A stretch of 64,000 nt of DNA, taken from assembly GCA_021018995.1 (NCBI GenBank), contig CM037593.1, forward strand, positions 17,822,088 through 17,886,087, given 5' to 3'. The DNA is from Chloranthus sessilifolius (Eukaryota > Streptophyta > Magnoliopsida > Chloranthales > Chloranthaceae). This document shows positions 36,107-48,097 of the stretch, piece by piece; position 1 is the first letter of the stretch, and each line of letters begins with the position of its first letter. Position numbers and translations under genes: made by a program. The notes beneath the pieces are model-generated. The model saw nothing but the letters and a program-made list of their open reading frames with translations, had not been told where the DNA came from and did not search any database.

Positions 36107-37395
36107 GTATAGTGGTTGGTTTTGGTCGGGGTATAAGTTTGTGTATAGATCTTGAGTTTGGTCATATGGGTGGTATGGTTGAGGGTTTATTTGGTTTTGT
36201 TCTTGATTTATGTTGATTTGTTCAGGGCTCAGAGTCTCGTTTAGGGTGTTTGTCTCAGGGTCATTGGAGGAGGGTTCTTCGGGCATTAGTGTGGAGAGAT
36301 TAAGGCTCTCATTCTTCAGGTGATTCTCTATGTGTGAAGCGCGTTCTCGGAGGCTAGTGAAATCGGAATAGTCACTTAGGATGAGAACGCTCCGAAGAGG
36401 CTCTCGGATATTGCTAATCACGATTTCTATCGCATCGCTTCTTTTATTTGATTCCACATTCATGCGGCGAGCCTTTTCTAGCGATTGGCGAACGTTGTGA
36501 AGTCCTCATCGTCCTCTTATCGTGTATGCATCAAGTCAACGAGACTAAGACTGACCTCTTCGTGAGTCAAGTACTGGTATTGGTCTAGAAATCTGTCGGC
36601 TAAGTCTTCAAATGTCTCGATTTCGACTAAAGGTAAGGCTGTGAAACAGTCAAGGGCTTCTCCTTCTAGTAATCTTGAAAAGTAATGGATTAGAAGCCCA
36701 TGATTGGTGCAGATTGATCGACAGTCATTGCAAAATAGGGCCAAGTGGTGCTTTGGGTTTCCCGTACCATTATATTTGTTGAATTTGGGTTGTTTGAACC
36801 CGATGAGTACAGTGAAGTCAATGTCTTGACAGAATTTGCCGAATCTGAAGGACTGTCTTGAGCGTTCGTTCTTAGCCATGTACATCTAGAAGTCGAGGGC
36901 AGCCATTTATTTTTATGGTGGTGACTTTTCTAGGTGTCTCAGGAGAGAGTTGCCTTCGGTAGTTGTTGTTGTAGGGGGTTCGAGAGGTGTGTGTGTGTTA
37001 TGTGTCGGAGGAGTCAGCGTCTTTTCTTCTTGTTTGGTTCTCAGAGTAACTTGTCGTTGATCCATCAGCTTCTAATCCATCACGACTTCGTATATCTCGG
37101 CTAGGGCCTGTTACAAGGTATCGGCTTCTTCTCCTCCCGTTCATTAGCTTTTGGGCCGTGAGGTCCATAATCTAACTGACGGTGTATCTTGGCTCGCTAT
37201 CACTTGTCCTGCTACTGTTGCTGTGGCTTGTGTTTCGTGGGCGAAAGGGTATTTTTCGCTCTCACTGACCGTATTTACCCGAGCACGACGCTGGGCTATC
37301 CACAAAGACGACCTAATGTTATACTCGGGGTCACTATGGGAGCCCCATGAGAGTGGGTCGATATAATTAATATTTAATTTTCTAATGCCTGACAT
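36107..37395 (-). pseudogene. Tat-type gag (decayed)
   Basis: Gag forms the particle that packages element RNA. The minus strand shows three pieces: 37395-37144 (MSGIRKLNINYIDPLSWGSH), 36885-36517 and 36463-36086. The middle piece has the Retrotrans_gag core: FNKYNGTGNPKHHLALFC, LLIHYFSRLLEGEALDCF and FEDLADRFLDQYQYL. These are typical of plant Tat/Ogre gag. Stops between about 37140 and 36890 and near 36515 break it. The piece at 36463 begins MNVESNKRSDAIEI and ends at 36086, within copy 5. No zinc knuckle is seen, consistent with a lost downstream part. Confidence 0.78.
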
Positions 37396-37582
37396 TTTCT
37401 AAAAAAAATCTTTTTTTTTTTTTTGTAAAACTAAGTATGTAGGTGAGTGTGTGTAAAAAGTGATAAAGTAAGGCGTAGAAAATAAATAAAAACTAAATTA
37501 AATACAGCAAGGAAAATAGAAAATCAAATTAATTAAACTGGGGTAACCTTAGCGAAAAAGAGTCCCACAATGATCGCCAGTC
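37396..37582 (-). other. Primer-binding region and leader of the second Tat element
   Basis: Immediately after the LTR end on the minus strand is GACTGGCGATCATTGTGGGA, in the position of the primer-binding site. I have not assigned the tRNA. The rest, to the gag-like frame at 37395, is A/T-rich with a T-run. Confidence 0.5.
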
Positions 37583-39449
37583 TATTGGTACACGCTTTTT
37601 CTGAGTTCCTTTCAATCCCCGGAAAGAGTGGCCCAATTCGGTCCAAGTGAACTCTGGCTAAGGGCGATGGTGGAGTAATAAATTAGGAAATATTAAATTG
37701 CTAAAATTAAAGAGACGGATATTAAATGGAGAATACCTGGATAATACGATCGCGAGCTGCAAATATTTATCGACGTTGCAACACGTCACTAATCACGCTT
37801 TAAGAAGATGAGCAGAGGCTTGCAGGTTGGACTCCTTTACTAAATCGTCGGTCAGCCAACGTCAACAACTGGGGGTTGCCTTTAGTGTAACTAGTTTGGT
37901 TTTCCTATTCCTGCTAGGATTGTAATGGATCTAATCTCCTAATCCTACTGGAAGTCTAATTGATCTAGTCTCCTAATCCTATTAGGAGTCTAATTTTAAA
38001 AAAAGGTCTCCTACTTCTACTAGGAGTCTAAATTAAAAAAATCGGTTGTGGCCCGTTATGCTAAGGAGGATTAGCCCCGTTTCCGGGCACCCTCCGTAAG
38101 CTCCCTTGGATAAATCGGATGGTTGGGTTTAAAAATCAGAGGTTGAGGAACCTAATTGGTTTTAGGCCGAGTGCTTCCTCCTTCGATATTGCTTCGAGAA
38201 TCGTGACTAATGGGCTGATACCGCTAGCTTCACTATCTGGGGCTCCCGGGGAAGAGTTTGTAATTCTAGAAGTTTAGAAGGTAGTTTGGAAGCCCCAGAG
38301 AGAACCTCAAATTTTTTTAAAAGGAGAAGTTTCGGAGAGAGAAAAAATAGTAACTTGGTTTGATGATTAAGAGTGGTTTGAAAAAGACTGAGTTTGAATT
38401 GATGATTAAAAGCTTTGAAAATTGATGATTAGGAAAAGAACTAGAATGAATAGAATGAAAATTAGGAAGGAAGATTAAGAACTAGGTCCAGAATTAAGAA
38501 CTAGAACCTAGGAGCTAAGAACTAGAAACTAGAATTGAAAACTAGAAACTATAAATTTAAGAACTAGAAACTAAAACGTTACCCGAAGTTGGACGCCAAA
38601 GAGAGAATCTAGAAATCCCTAAGCTTGGAAGAGAGGAAAAAGTTATGTTTTTGGTTGAGGTGGTGGGGCCTATTTATAGGTATTTGGTCAATTGCGCGCC
38701 TTGTGGGGTGCGCTCTCAATTGGTCGATGGATTTCAATTACGCGCCCTGTCTGGTGCGCTTAATTGAATTGCACGCCTGTGATCAGGCGCTTAATCACTT
38801 TGAGTCGGTGGCCGACTTAGTGGGTGATCGGGTGACTGGCTCAGTCGGGTTTTCTAGTTCTAATCAAATAGAACTAATTGTGCGCTCTATTTAGTGCGAT
38901 CAATCCAATTAAACGCGAGATTCGGGGCGTTTAATAGGGGAATTTTGGCGGTCTAGGGAATTAGAGGCTAGGTTCGCTTGGGAACCAATTGCGTGCCCAA
39001 GGAGGGACGCGTAAGTTGATTGCGCACACTGAATAGGGCACGTAATTAAGTCTCAAGGCGGTTTCTAGAAGGATAAAAGGCTAGTCCAAAATGGACTAAT
39101 TGCGCGCTAGTGGTGAAGCGTGCAATATGATTGCGCGCGCCTGATAGGGCGCGTAATCAAGGCCTAAGGCGGTTCACAAGAAAAACAAGCTGATCCAAAG
39201 GGGACTAATTGTGCGCCAGCTATGGGGCATGCAATCAAGTTGCGCGCGTTGTACAGAGCACGTAATTCGGGATTTTCCTAGGGTTTGAGCTGGGTCCAAG
39301 CCACAAAGCTATTGTTTTAGTATATGGTCCCCGTATAGGGTTTTAAAATTTTCGGAGAAGGTTAGTTCTTTTCCGGAGATCGTGGGTAAGGTCAAAAGTT
39401 GACCGAATAATTTTGTATACTCTGAGAGGGCAAAATGGGGGTGTCTACA
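37583..39449 (-). repeat. 5' LTR of the second Tat element
   Basis: It starts TGTAGACACCCCCATTTTG at 39449 on the minus strand and ends near 37583 just before the primer region. GCGC/TAATT motifs (39260-38694) lie upstream of CCTATAAATA (38680-38671). It shares start, motif cluster, TATA and end block with 24023-27941. Length is about 1.87 kb. Confidence 0.75.
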
Positions 39450-41378
39450 CCGATACTGTCTTGATATTGATTCACTGATGCAATATCTACGACACCTGAT
39501 CTGTATTGGCCGATACGTATCAGTTGAAGATGGGTTGATACCTGATACCAATACCGAGTTTGATTCCTTGACCCCATTAATAAATTTTAATACAAGCCAT
39601 TAAAAATAAGATCGATTCATATTAGAATGCACATATCAGGGAGTTCAGACCATTAGATCCGAGTACATTTTTTTTGAGAGAATTAGATCCGAGTACTTAA
39701 ACATACATCATATATTGTTTATATTAAATTCAACGTTGATAATAACTTATTTGAATTGGATAATATATTCGCCATATATTAAAAGTGATTTTAGTGTGAA
39801 TGATACGTGACTATTTAGATGATGTGACTTAATACAAGTAGCGAATTATTTTTTATCGGTTACAATATTATATTATTTTATTCAACCATCTTTAACAAAT
39901 TTTATTTAATTTTACTTTTCTTTGGATGAGCATAAATAGATAAGACTGCAGAGCAAAAATTTTGCTGCTATTAAGCTAATCAATTATGGAGTTGACCGAT
40001 CTGTTGAAAATACTGTATAAATATTTAATTGATTAAATCATGATTTTAAATATCAGTCATATCTGATACATATTGGCTGATATGGTTAGGGATTTTTCGA
40101 TATATAGACATCAACAATAGTATATAAGATCAAATATCGAGTTAAGCTGGGGAAACATCGGTCTTATATCGGGTCATATTGGCCCATGTGCATCCGATCT
40201 AAATTTGATATAATATCAAAAAAGTTCATTGGGAAAAATTTTATTATTTTAAAATCATATATAAATTTAAAATTTTAAAATAAAAAATACTTAAATACTA
40301 TCTATAAAAGTGCGAAAGTCACCATCAAGAGTACGTCCACGAATCTTTGAGACCACCCACGTTAAATCCCGTTGATTACTTTGAATCGGATGATGAGGAA
40401 TATTTTTCATTCCAATCTTTCACACACTTAACCCAGAGATCATATACGTACTATCAAGCCTCCAGACATTGATTTGACTCGACACAAATACCAAAAATAT
40501 CCTTTTTCAATAAACTTTCCCTTGCTTGAATGTCTCCTAAAATATCTCTAGATAGAAATAAAATTTTATTTGAAAATAAAATTTTAATTATTCAGATCTT
40601 TTATTAAAAAAAACTTATATAATAGTTCTCTCCAAAATATGAATTAAATGAATCTCGTTCGAAATAAGAGTCTAAGACCTAATACCCACAAACATAGTAA
40701 CAATATAGGTACAAGAACAAAATGACTCCATAAATATATGAAAAATAGTGGTAAATTTTAGTAATTTAAAAAAAAAAGGAAAATTAAAAAAATATTAATT
40801 ATTATGAACGGGAAAAAGTGGGTTTACAACCTGTTATTTGAAAAAGTTAGGTTTAAAACGCGATTTTTCGGAAAAAAAGGGATTTTTTTGTTTTTCATTT
40901 TTTCAGAATTTTTTGTAATTATTTTTTTATCTTAATTATAGTATTACCCAATCCTTTGACATCTTCTATGAGCTTGTGAGCAACGTTATATGCACTTCTA
41001 ATGGATTTATTTCTTATTATGGGTTCAGGCGAGTTTGTCTTCAGTCATTCGGGAGAAAATACGGATCTGCATAATTGCATCAACACCAATATCATACCAG
41101 ACCATTTCTTCATTTCATATTTTAGGACCATTCTCTAAAAGCTCGGACATATGGATCTTTGAATCAGGTTTTATAAGCGTAATAACTTTTTAGGTAGACA
41201 CCCTATAAATCTGTTTTCCAACACTTTGAGTTTCTACTGCCTACCCTCTATATCAAGTCATTTTTAATTATATTTTTTACAGATATGATGCTCGCTCAAG
41301 AGTAAGAGACATTTCTACCAACCATTGTATAAAAGAAATTCGCTATTAGGAAATACTTGGCTAGCTCCATTAGGTTTA
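39450..41378. other. Unassigned AT-rich DNA
   Basis: No gene is supported. Short GATAC/GTATC-rich stretches near 39452-39560 resemble 49370-49555 on the far side of the caulimovirid-like element, so the two flanks may share a degenerate host repeat. Confidence 0.4.
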
Positions 41379-41429
41379 CACATTTGAAAACCCATCCCAC
41401 CATGCTCCTTAGGTTTTACACATTTGACC
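41379..41429. repeat. 51-bp direct repeat, left copy, flanking the caulimovirid-like element
   Basis: Identical over 51 bp to 48519-48569. It begins CACATTTGAAAACCCATCCC and ends ACACATTTGACC. The two copies touch the outer ends of the 421-bp terminal repeats. It looks like duplicated target DNA. Confidence 0.92.
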
Positions 41430-41850
41430 ATAAAACAGAAATATATTAAACAACTTAAAACATAAGGAATATTACACTATACACACACTATGCAACTACT
41501 ATGCTGCTACTATGCATGCATTAAACAAATATATACAATGCTATGAGAAGTCTTACCGATATGCAGGACTTCTCCGATACACTCTTATACTAAAGAAAGA
41601 AAGAACAAGAGAGAATGAAAATACTCGGTGTGAATTTTCGGTGTCCTGGACAATCCCCAGGCTAACCCTTTTATAGATGGATGCGGACTTGAGGTGGTTT
41701 GGAATCCGCTATTGATTGATGAATGCGGACTTGAAGTGAATTGAAATCCGCCGCTGAGTGGGACACGTGTGCTGGGTGGATTGGTTGCAGTCGCTTCGTC
41801 CCTTGATAATTGTATTCTGACGTAAGGGCATGCGTCAGTGCTTCATAATT
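41430..41850 (-). repeat. Left terminal repeat (421 bp) of the caulimovirid-like element
   Basis: It matches 48098-48518 base for base apart from about three substitutions. It lacks TG...CA ends. On the minus strand it contains paired TGACG motifs (41818-41837), two 27-bp inverted-repeat modules (41725-41751 and 41683-41709) and TATAAAA (41675-41669). As the downstream copy it would supply the RNA 3' end. Confidence 0.92.
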
Positions 41851-41950
41851 GGAATGATGACTTCATGGACAGCTGGCGAGTATATTGGCCGACAATAATT
41901 AGTTGGATGACAGCTGCTTTATTAATTGATTTGTCTTTTGTGGCTGAACT

Positions 41951-43328
41951 TCATGGTTCTCTGTGATTGTCAAGATTCTGGTAAAATATTGAATCGCCAG
42001 ATAGGGAGCTATCCGAATCAGAGTTGTAAAGCTGATCTTCTTCTTGGATAGATGCTTCAATTTCTAAATTAGCAGGCAAATGGAGATTATTCCTGCTGAT
42101 CATTTGTTGGAGAAATTTTTCTGCTTCTTCTTCTTGTTGAGGAGTAGTCATATATTCCATAGGAAAATCGGTGAGGAAAATTCTTTGACCATCAGAAATT
42201 TTGAAAGCATAATGGTCCTTAGAAATTTCTCTTGCTCTGTGAGAAAATTGTATTAGGGAATGAATCCAGTAGGATTTGGGAGAGATTGACAGAGCACTTG
42301 ACTGTGCTAAAGGATCTGCTTGGTTGATATATTCCATTTCATATATCTGGGCTTTACGAAGAATCCAAATTTGATATGGTTGGAAGAATTGTTCTCTAGA
42401 TCGCCAGCCAAGAGTGCTAGTGATCAGAAAAGTAAGATAAATGCCTTTGCGTAAACATTTAGAGGCATGAAAAACCATGGATTTAATCATTCGGGGAAAA
42501 TTTGGAATATTAGAAAGTGGGAAAATAATTTGATTGATCAATCCCCAATCAAGACCTTGGGAAAGATTATGAAGATAATCAGGTGTGAACAAAGAAATTT
42601 TTGGGAGATAGTAACCCTGAAGGTGGTTGATAAATTGACAATTCTGCAAGAGGATTTGTTTGATTTGAGTAGCCGAATCCTCGACTTGAGATACAATATT
42701 TTGGGAAATATCAATTGGAAGAACATGTTTGACTTTTTCAAACATACAGATTCTTTTAAGACGATGCAGAATTGGATCATTTTGTTTTACCAATTCAATG
42801 AGGTTGAGGAAATAGGAAATTTTCTCAATGGAAAAGGTTTCTTCTTCCCAATTGAAGTTCTTGAGTAATGAGGTTAGGCCTTCATAAAGTTGTTGGGTAT
42901 GGGCTTCTTGAGCCTGAATTTTGGATGCCAGAATGCTCAAATGTTGTCTGACTTTTCTTTTATTATTGGCAACATGATTTTTCCATACGCCATTAATTTC
43001 TTGGTACATGGAGGACTCAATACGTGGGCTAATAAAATTGGGTATATGGCTAATGTTAAACATTTCTGATTTGGAGTAGTCTTTGATTTCCATAATAGGA
43101 GATGGTTTGATAGGTTTGAAAAGCAAATTTGCCTTCTCTGATGGAATTATACATTTGGTATAATGGGCTGGGAAAGTTATAAATTTGGCTATGGCATGAT
43201 TGCCATGAAGTGTATAATCCTGGTTGGTGTCCTCTGAGGACAACATAAACTTTTCTTTGTAGCGAGAAATTGTCCTCTGTTGAATTGGCTGTAGAAGAGC
43301 TTCCAGCAAGACTAGTCATCAGCTGCAC
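41951..43328 (-). pseudogene. Viroplasmin-type domain and unrecognised 450-residue C-terminal ORF
   Basis: The minus frame 43328-43056 (90 residues) contains KVYVVLRGHQPGLYTSW followed by FPSPLYQMYNS, the fold signature of the Cauli_VI/viroplasmin domain (also the N-terminal hybrid-binding domain of RNase H1). The adjoining frame 43309-41951 is open for 452 residues. It is helix-rich, with a coiled-coil-like segment near residues 115-150 and a Ser/Asp/Glu-rich tail. I do not recognise the fold of the long part. A frame change of this copy or two overlapping ORFs would explain the split. In caulimoviruses a viroplasmin/transactivator protein follows the RT-RNase H polyprotein; here it directly follows protease. 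Position and the domain suggest an ORF-VI-like role, not proven. Confidence 0.6.
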
Positions 43329-44265
43329 AACAAGTCGTGGTGATCTGGTGATTTCCTAATGTAGGATCACCGCATAAGTAGAAAACCACTAGATTAGTGG
43401 TATGCGAATGCTCATGCAAATAACCAATTCGATTAGTATGAGTAGTGTGAGTAGGATGATGACCCCCCCAGAATTGGGTATTGCGTGTAAGGGAGACACA
43501 ACAAAGATGAAGAAGGGAGCCCTCGGAAGGAGAGGAGAGAAAGTGGAATCGAAGGGGATGACCCTGAAATTGAGCAGAAATGCCTTGAGAATCAACCCTA
43601 GTAAAAGGAAAAATGGAAGAAATAAAAGGGACCCCTAAGATAAGGGTTTGAGTGATATTTGGGAGAATCACAAAGGAAGTGGGAATGGTTATATCATGAT
43701 GCTGAATAGCAGCATGGTTAAGTTTGTTGTGGATAGGTATGGGATATCCACTAGCATTGGTGAGACTTTGACAAGTGGAGGTTAAATAAAAGGAAGGAAC
43801 TAATCCTTCTTGAAGACAATTCATGTCAGCACCACTATCAATAAGGGCGATGATGTCATAAATTGTATAATTGGAACTAATTAATAAATTGACCTTGATA
43901 TACCATTTTGGGTAGGAGACCTGTTGGAGAGTATTCAGGTAAGAATGTGATGGAGAACTAGAAGAGACTTCTTTGTTTTCCAAATGATGGAGGCGATTAT
44001 TAATAGTGGAAATTTCGTTAGCAAATTGTTGCTTTAAAATTATTAATGCATTGTTGAGAGATTCTATTTGTTGTTGGAAATTGGCAACCATAGAAGAAGT
44101 ATGGGTAGAATTGGTCATCTGGTTAGAAGAATTATGGGATTCTAGCCGATGAAAGAGTTCTCTAATAGAGTAAGGATTTTCTACTATTAGAGACTTTCTA
44201 GTTTCTTTGTGAGCTGTAGATATACATGCTTCAATCAATTTGGATTTCATTATTGGTTTTATCAA
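43312..44265 (-). CDS. Caulimovirid-like aspartic protease region, RT absent
   Basis: An open frame of 317 residues. Residues about 60-95 form a heptad-like coiled coil (QQQIESLNNALIILKQQF). Residues about 120-225 are a retropepsin: KWYIKVNLLI, catalytic ALIDSGADMNCL, flap region SGYPIPIHNK and the LILGVPFI hydrophobic-Gly motif. The protease would process the polyprotein. The frame ends at 43312 after a His/Thr-rich stretch of about 60 residues that has no RT motif. In complete caulimovirids the reverse transcriptase and RNase H should follow here. The N-terminus overlaps the preceding CCHC frame, so this copy is a piece of a longer polyprotein. Confidence 0.75.
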   Translation of the reverse strand: MIKPIMKSKLIEACISTAHKETRKSLIVENPYSIRELFHRLESHNSSNQMTNSTHTSSMVANFQQQIESLNNALIILKQQFANEISTINNRLHHLENKEVSSSSPSHSYLNTLQQVSYPKWYIKVNLLISSNYTIYDIIALIDSGADMNCLQEGLVPSFYLTSTCQSLTNASGYPIPIHNKLNHAAIQHHDITIPTSFVILPNITQTLILGVPFISSIFPFTRVDSQGISAQFQGHPLRFHFLSSPSEGSLLHLCCVSLTRNTQFWGGHHPTHTTHTNRIGYLHEHSHTTNLVVFYLCGDPTLGNHQITTTCCAADD

Positions 44266-45052
44266 CTAAGTCCAGTAACGATTGTTGGGATTCAGAAAGA
44301 ACATTAATACTAAGATTATTCATGGCAGCAAATGCTTGCCAAGAATCATTCGAAGTATGAATATGATTACAATTGCAATTTGCAGGGTGGTCATCTGCAG
44401 AGGAGGAAGATGACGAAGTGGAATGAATATCATTATCAGACTCAGAAAGTTCTGAATAATCAGGACTCGAATCTAAACAGATTTTTGAAAGGGTTAATTT
44501 CAGTCCTTCATCATGAATTTGATTTATTCTTTGTGCAATTATTGGCATAATGACCAAATCGATGACATTTGTAACATTTAATTTCTCTTTGGGGTCGATT
44601 TGTTGAGTTTCTTCTTTTCTCACGATATTTGCGTGAAAAAGAAAGATTCCTGGGTTCTCGATGTTGCCGAGTAGAATTTCTTTTTTCGCGATGTTGTGGA
44701 TGAGAAGAAGGATTGTTAGTTTGTTTGAAAATACGACGACGTCTTTCAGAGGGACGATGATAACTTGAGATTTCTCTATTATCTCTTCCTTTTGAAGGAT
44801 AATTGATTTTTGTGTCATAAGCAAATTGGTCACAAAATTCTCCCAATTCCTTTCGACCAGTAAGTTGTTGTTGTTTTAATTGTTGGTGTAATTTTAAGTC
44901 ATTACACAAAGTTAATCCTTCACGCACAATGATACTTTGGAGTTGCCCATAAGTATATTGATTGTAAGTGATACTTTAATCATCAGGATTACGGAGTTTA
45001 TTACGGACCTTCTCAGCAAATAAACTGGGAAGTCCATCAATGAATTTGGCTT
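44231..45052 (-). pseudogene. Coat protein C-terminus with CCHC zinc knuckle (frame-broken)
   Basis: After a break at 45053 the coat protein carries on in another frame: FIDGLPSLFAEKVRNKLRN, YGQLQSIIVREGLTLCND, then a basic arm (RRRRIF) and the zinc knuckle CYKCHRFGHYANNC (pattern CX2CX4HX4C) in 44927-44511. A Ser/Asp-rich acidic tail with CNCNH and INVLSESQQSLLDLVDK follows in the overlapping frame 44833-44231. The wording fits nucleic-acid-binding coat proteins of plant pararetroviruses. An in-frame TAA near 44977 and at least one frame change break it. Confidence 0.7.
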
Positions 45053-46399
45053 TCAATATTGATTGGCATCACTACGTTGCATGACCTTTGTCATAAACAC
45101 ATCTTTATACCATCTAAAGTGGGTTAAAGATGGACAACGGAGATTTTGAAGTAGCTCTCTACTTCTTTCATATTGAAGATTCCAAGAACCTACAAAATGA
45201 AAAATTATGGTTTGGGTCAATGTATAAACTGCATCTTCCCTAGTTTCCATTAAGCCAGTAAGGTCATTTTTGACTGGTTTAGTTGAAGTTAGGATTTCTT
45301 CACTTTGAGTGGCTGTGAGAACATTATCCCACCATCCTTTCAACATACCAGAAAATCCAGTAGTAATATATCGAGCAATTGTTTGATCAGAATTTTGATG
45401 TTGTTTTAAGATGGTACTGTACATGAAAATTTTATGTAGAACAGCAAAAATCCCGTATTCAGATTTACCATCAATGTTCCATTCATAAATGGATCGATAA
45501 TCATAAGAATTTTGAATATCGATATGATCTTCTTCATAAAGAAGATCCTGAGGTGTAGGTCTATGGTAGTAATATCGAGTATTACCACCATCCCAATTAT
45601 ACTGGAGTTTATTAAGCTCCATGCTATTTTGTAAGGATTCGAAATTATTTTGAATTTCTTGTATTTCTGCTAAATTGGCATTTTCTCTATCAGTCAATAC
45701 ATTAATTTGAAAATTATTGTTTTTCTTTTCTGGATTGAGTGATAAAGAGTGTAACCTGGAGGTTAGTTTATCAATAAATTCCTCTTGCTTTATCATATAA
45801 GATTTTGATGACAGATTTAGTCCAGAAATTTCTAGAGGAGGTTTGATGTTTGGTTGTTCGACCTTTAAGGTTGATATTTTGTTTATTGGTGGAGAAGAAA
45901 GAATATTTTCAATCCTATTTAATTGCATACTAATTGTCTGTAAATTTAAATTAGTAAAATTATTTTGCTTATATAGATGGGATAAATCAACTTTTGTTGA
46001 ATGAGGGATCGGTTCAACAGGTTTGATGAAAGCAGTGGCTTCCAAAGTAGCTGTTGTATTAGGTTGAGTAAGTTTGAGGGCTTCAACAGGAGGATGAATC
46101 GACTGAATGATTGAACCATCAAGCTTCTGCCATTCCTTTTGAAAGTCCTCAAGGAGAAATATTCTCCTTTCCTCTTGATTCATTTCAAGATAATTTGTTG
46201 CTTTGAACCAAGTAACAAATGGAATTACTTGGTAAAAAGTTTCAATATATTGATAAAATTGTTCTTTGAATTTTTGCAATTACGATGCGAGAAAATTTTT
46301 AAAATACCATTCACGGAATGGTGCATATTTATCTTGCTGAAATTCAGCATTGATTTCTTGTCTATTGATTACAAAGTTTTCTAGTTTTATAAAAGCCAT
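45053..46399 (-). pseudogene. Caulimovirid-like coat/gag protein, N-terminal and central part
   Basis: It starts at ATG 46399 (MAFIKLENFVINRQEINAEF) with a TAA after 39 codons (46282-46280). It is then open for 408 codons to 45053. The central region has the conserved particle-protein wording DQTIARYITTGFSGMLKGWWD and FVGSWNLQYERSRELLQNLR, followed by LTHFRWYKDVFMTKVMQRSD. The rest of the coat protein follows in another frame at 45052. The stop at codon 40 and the shift at 45053 are the main lesions. Its job is to form the particle around the genome. Family placement is by motif reading. Confidence 0.7.
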
Positions 46400-46524
46400 A
46401 AAACTTTTATTAATGGATTGAGAAATTCATCTCGCTAGCAGTAGGGGATTCCCTCTGCTGTTGGGTATATATCCCATGAGGAATCTGTTGTTCAGAAACT
46501 TGGATTCCTTCCAGATTGGGTTGA

Positions 46525-47472
46525 TTAAATTCGGAAGAGCGGATGAGTTAGCTTACGAATAAGATGATCGAGCGATGAGGGTATAGATACTCTATAAGGA
46601 CCTCGAGACCTCGTATCAGAAGAAGAACTCCTATAAGAAGTTCTGTGAGATGTAGATCTATCGAATTTTAAGATTACATCTCCCTGGGTATTTTGAACAA
46701 TTTGTTCAATTTCTTGATTTAAAATTGGTTTAGGTGAGACAACTTGAGGTATACTCCAAGCGTCAGGAAAAGCAATATTTTCCCATTCACATAATTTTCG
46801 TGTAGCAACATTAGTGGTTGCACTATTAGTCTCGATTAAGACTGTTCTTCCTGGTTCATTTTGATAATTAATTTTAGGAATCAGAGAAGTCATTACCTTA
46901 TAATGAAGGCGATAGATCAGAGCAATGGTCTCTGATCCAGGCATAAAATTGTATCCCTCAGTTTGGAGATGAAGGGTACAAGCATGAAAAATATTTTTAT
47001 CTGTTAAAGATAAAGTTAAATTTGGGAAAACATTGTAGTATACTGGACCAAGGCACAAGCTGGTCTCAATAGCAGCCATCAGAGAAGATTGCCAATCAAG
47101 GCATCTAGCATCTCTGAGAGTGCTAAGTATACTAGTATTTTCAAGACCCAATAAGGTCAAAGGTTTGAATGCAACTTGAATGCATCCTAAATGAAGAAAT
47201 TTGAAACTATGAAGGTCATGTAAAAGATCTTCGTTAGAAAGTAATTGAAAACCTTTATTTTGACTTTCTTCATTTATACTGAGAGTTTACTCAGTAGTTT
47301 TGATTGACATGTCGGTGGACCAATCTTTCCATCCATATTGATAGATTGTTTTAGGATTGATGGAAGGAATTGTCCATCTATTTAATTGGTTTTGTTGGTC
47401 ATCAATTTGAGACCATTTATCTAATTGTTTATTTTTTATTAATTTTTTGGAGGGAAAATTAAAAAGAGACAT
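46525..47472 (-). pseudogene. 30K-superfamily movement protein, caulimovirid type
   Basis: The frame runs from ATG 47472 (MSLFNFPSKKLIKNKQ), with one TAA at 47289-47287, to a stop just before 46525. The core shows SLCLGPVYYNVFPNLTLSLTD and a later GYNFMPGSETIALIYRLHYK, typical of the 30K movement-protein fold found in plant viruses and Caulimoviridae. Movement proteins open plasmodesmata for cell-to-cell spread. The C-terminus is Ser/Arg-rich. A T-run of about 20 bp (47490-47511) lies just upstream. A movement protein is a strong argument for viral origin, since ordinary plant LTR retrotransposons lack one. Confidence 0.82.
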
Positions 47473-48000
47473 AATTGATGAATTTTGATTTTTTTTTTTT
47501 TTTTTTTTTTTAAATTTTAAAACAGTAAAAAGAAAGGGTAAAAGAGCTTTTGATAAAACCAATAAGACTGTAATTACATATAGGAATAGTAATGTTGGAA
47601 TAGTTTTACTATAGTGAATAGTGATTCGGAATACTATTCATCAGCATAGTAAATTACTATTTACCTTCTTCTCCATAAATTTCTATGGACTTCTTAAATT
47701 CATTTAGATTTACCGTTGTAAAATCAAGCGTCTCATTCACCGACTTTTACGGGGAATCAATCGGCAACAACGCAATCCCTGCTACAATGCCATCAAGTCA
47801 TCCCAACGCGACTTCCCACGCTGCCACAGCATAGTAGTAAATCTAAACAGACCATTATAAGTCATCCATAAAAACCACTGAAGAAGACGATGAACAGTAG
47901 TTCATACGCCCATGATTAGCCACCCTAATCACGACTCACTACCTCTCAAGATTCCAACACTAGCCACCCGCCATATGTAATTACCACGGGCTTAGTCGGA

Positions 48001-48016
48001 CATGGCTTTGATACCA
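48001..48016 (-). other. Primer-binding site, initiator-Met tRNA
   Basis: The minus strand reads TGGTATCAAAGCCATG. It matches the complement of the plant initiator methionine tRNA 3' end (TGGTATCAGAGCCATGG) over 15 of 16 bases. It lies 81 bp after the end of the right terminal repeat, not directly next to it as in LTR retrotransposons. Confidence 0.88.
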
Positions 48017-48097
48017 AACTCAGAGTAGGGGGAAGACGTGGTTGCGGAAGACAAGGAAGCACACGGGAAGAAACTCTAATGCATAAACAAATGACTA

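Noticed and set aside
42467..42868. 133-codon plus-strand frame
   Set aside because: Shadow of the 452-residue minus ORF.
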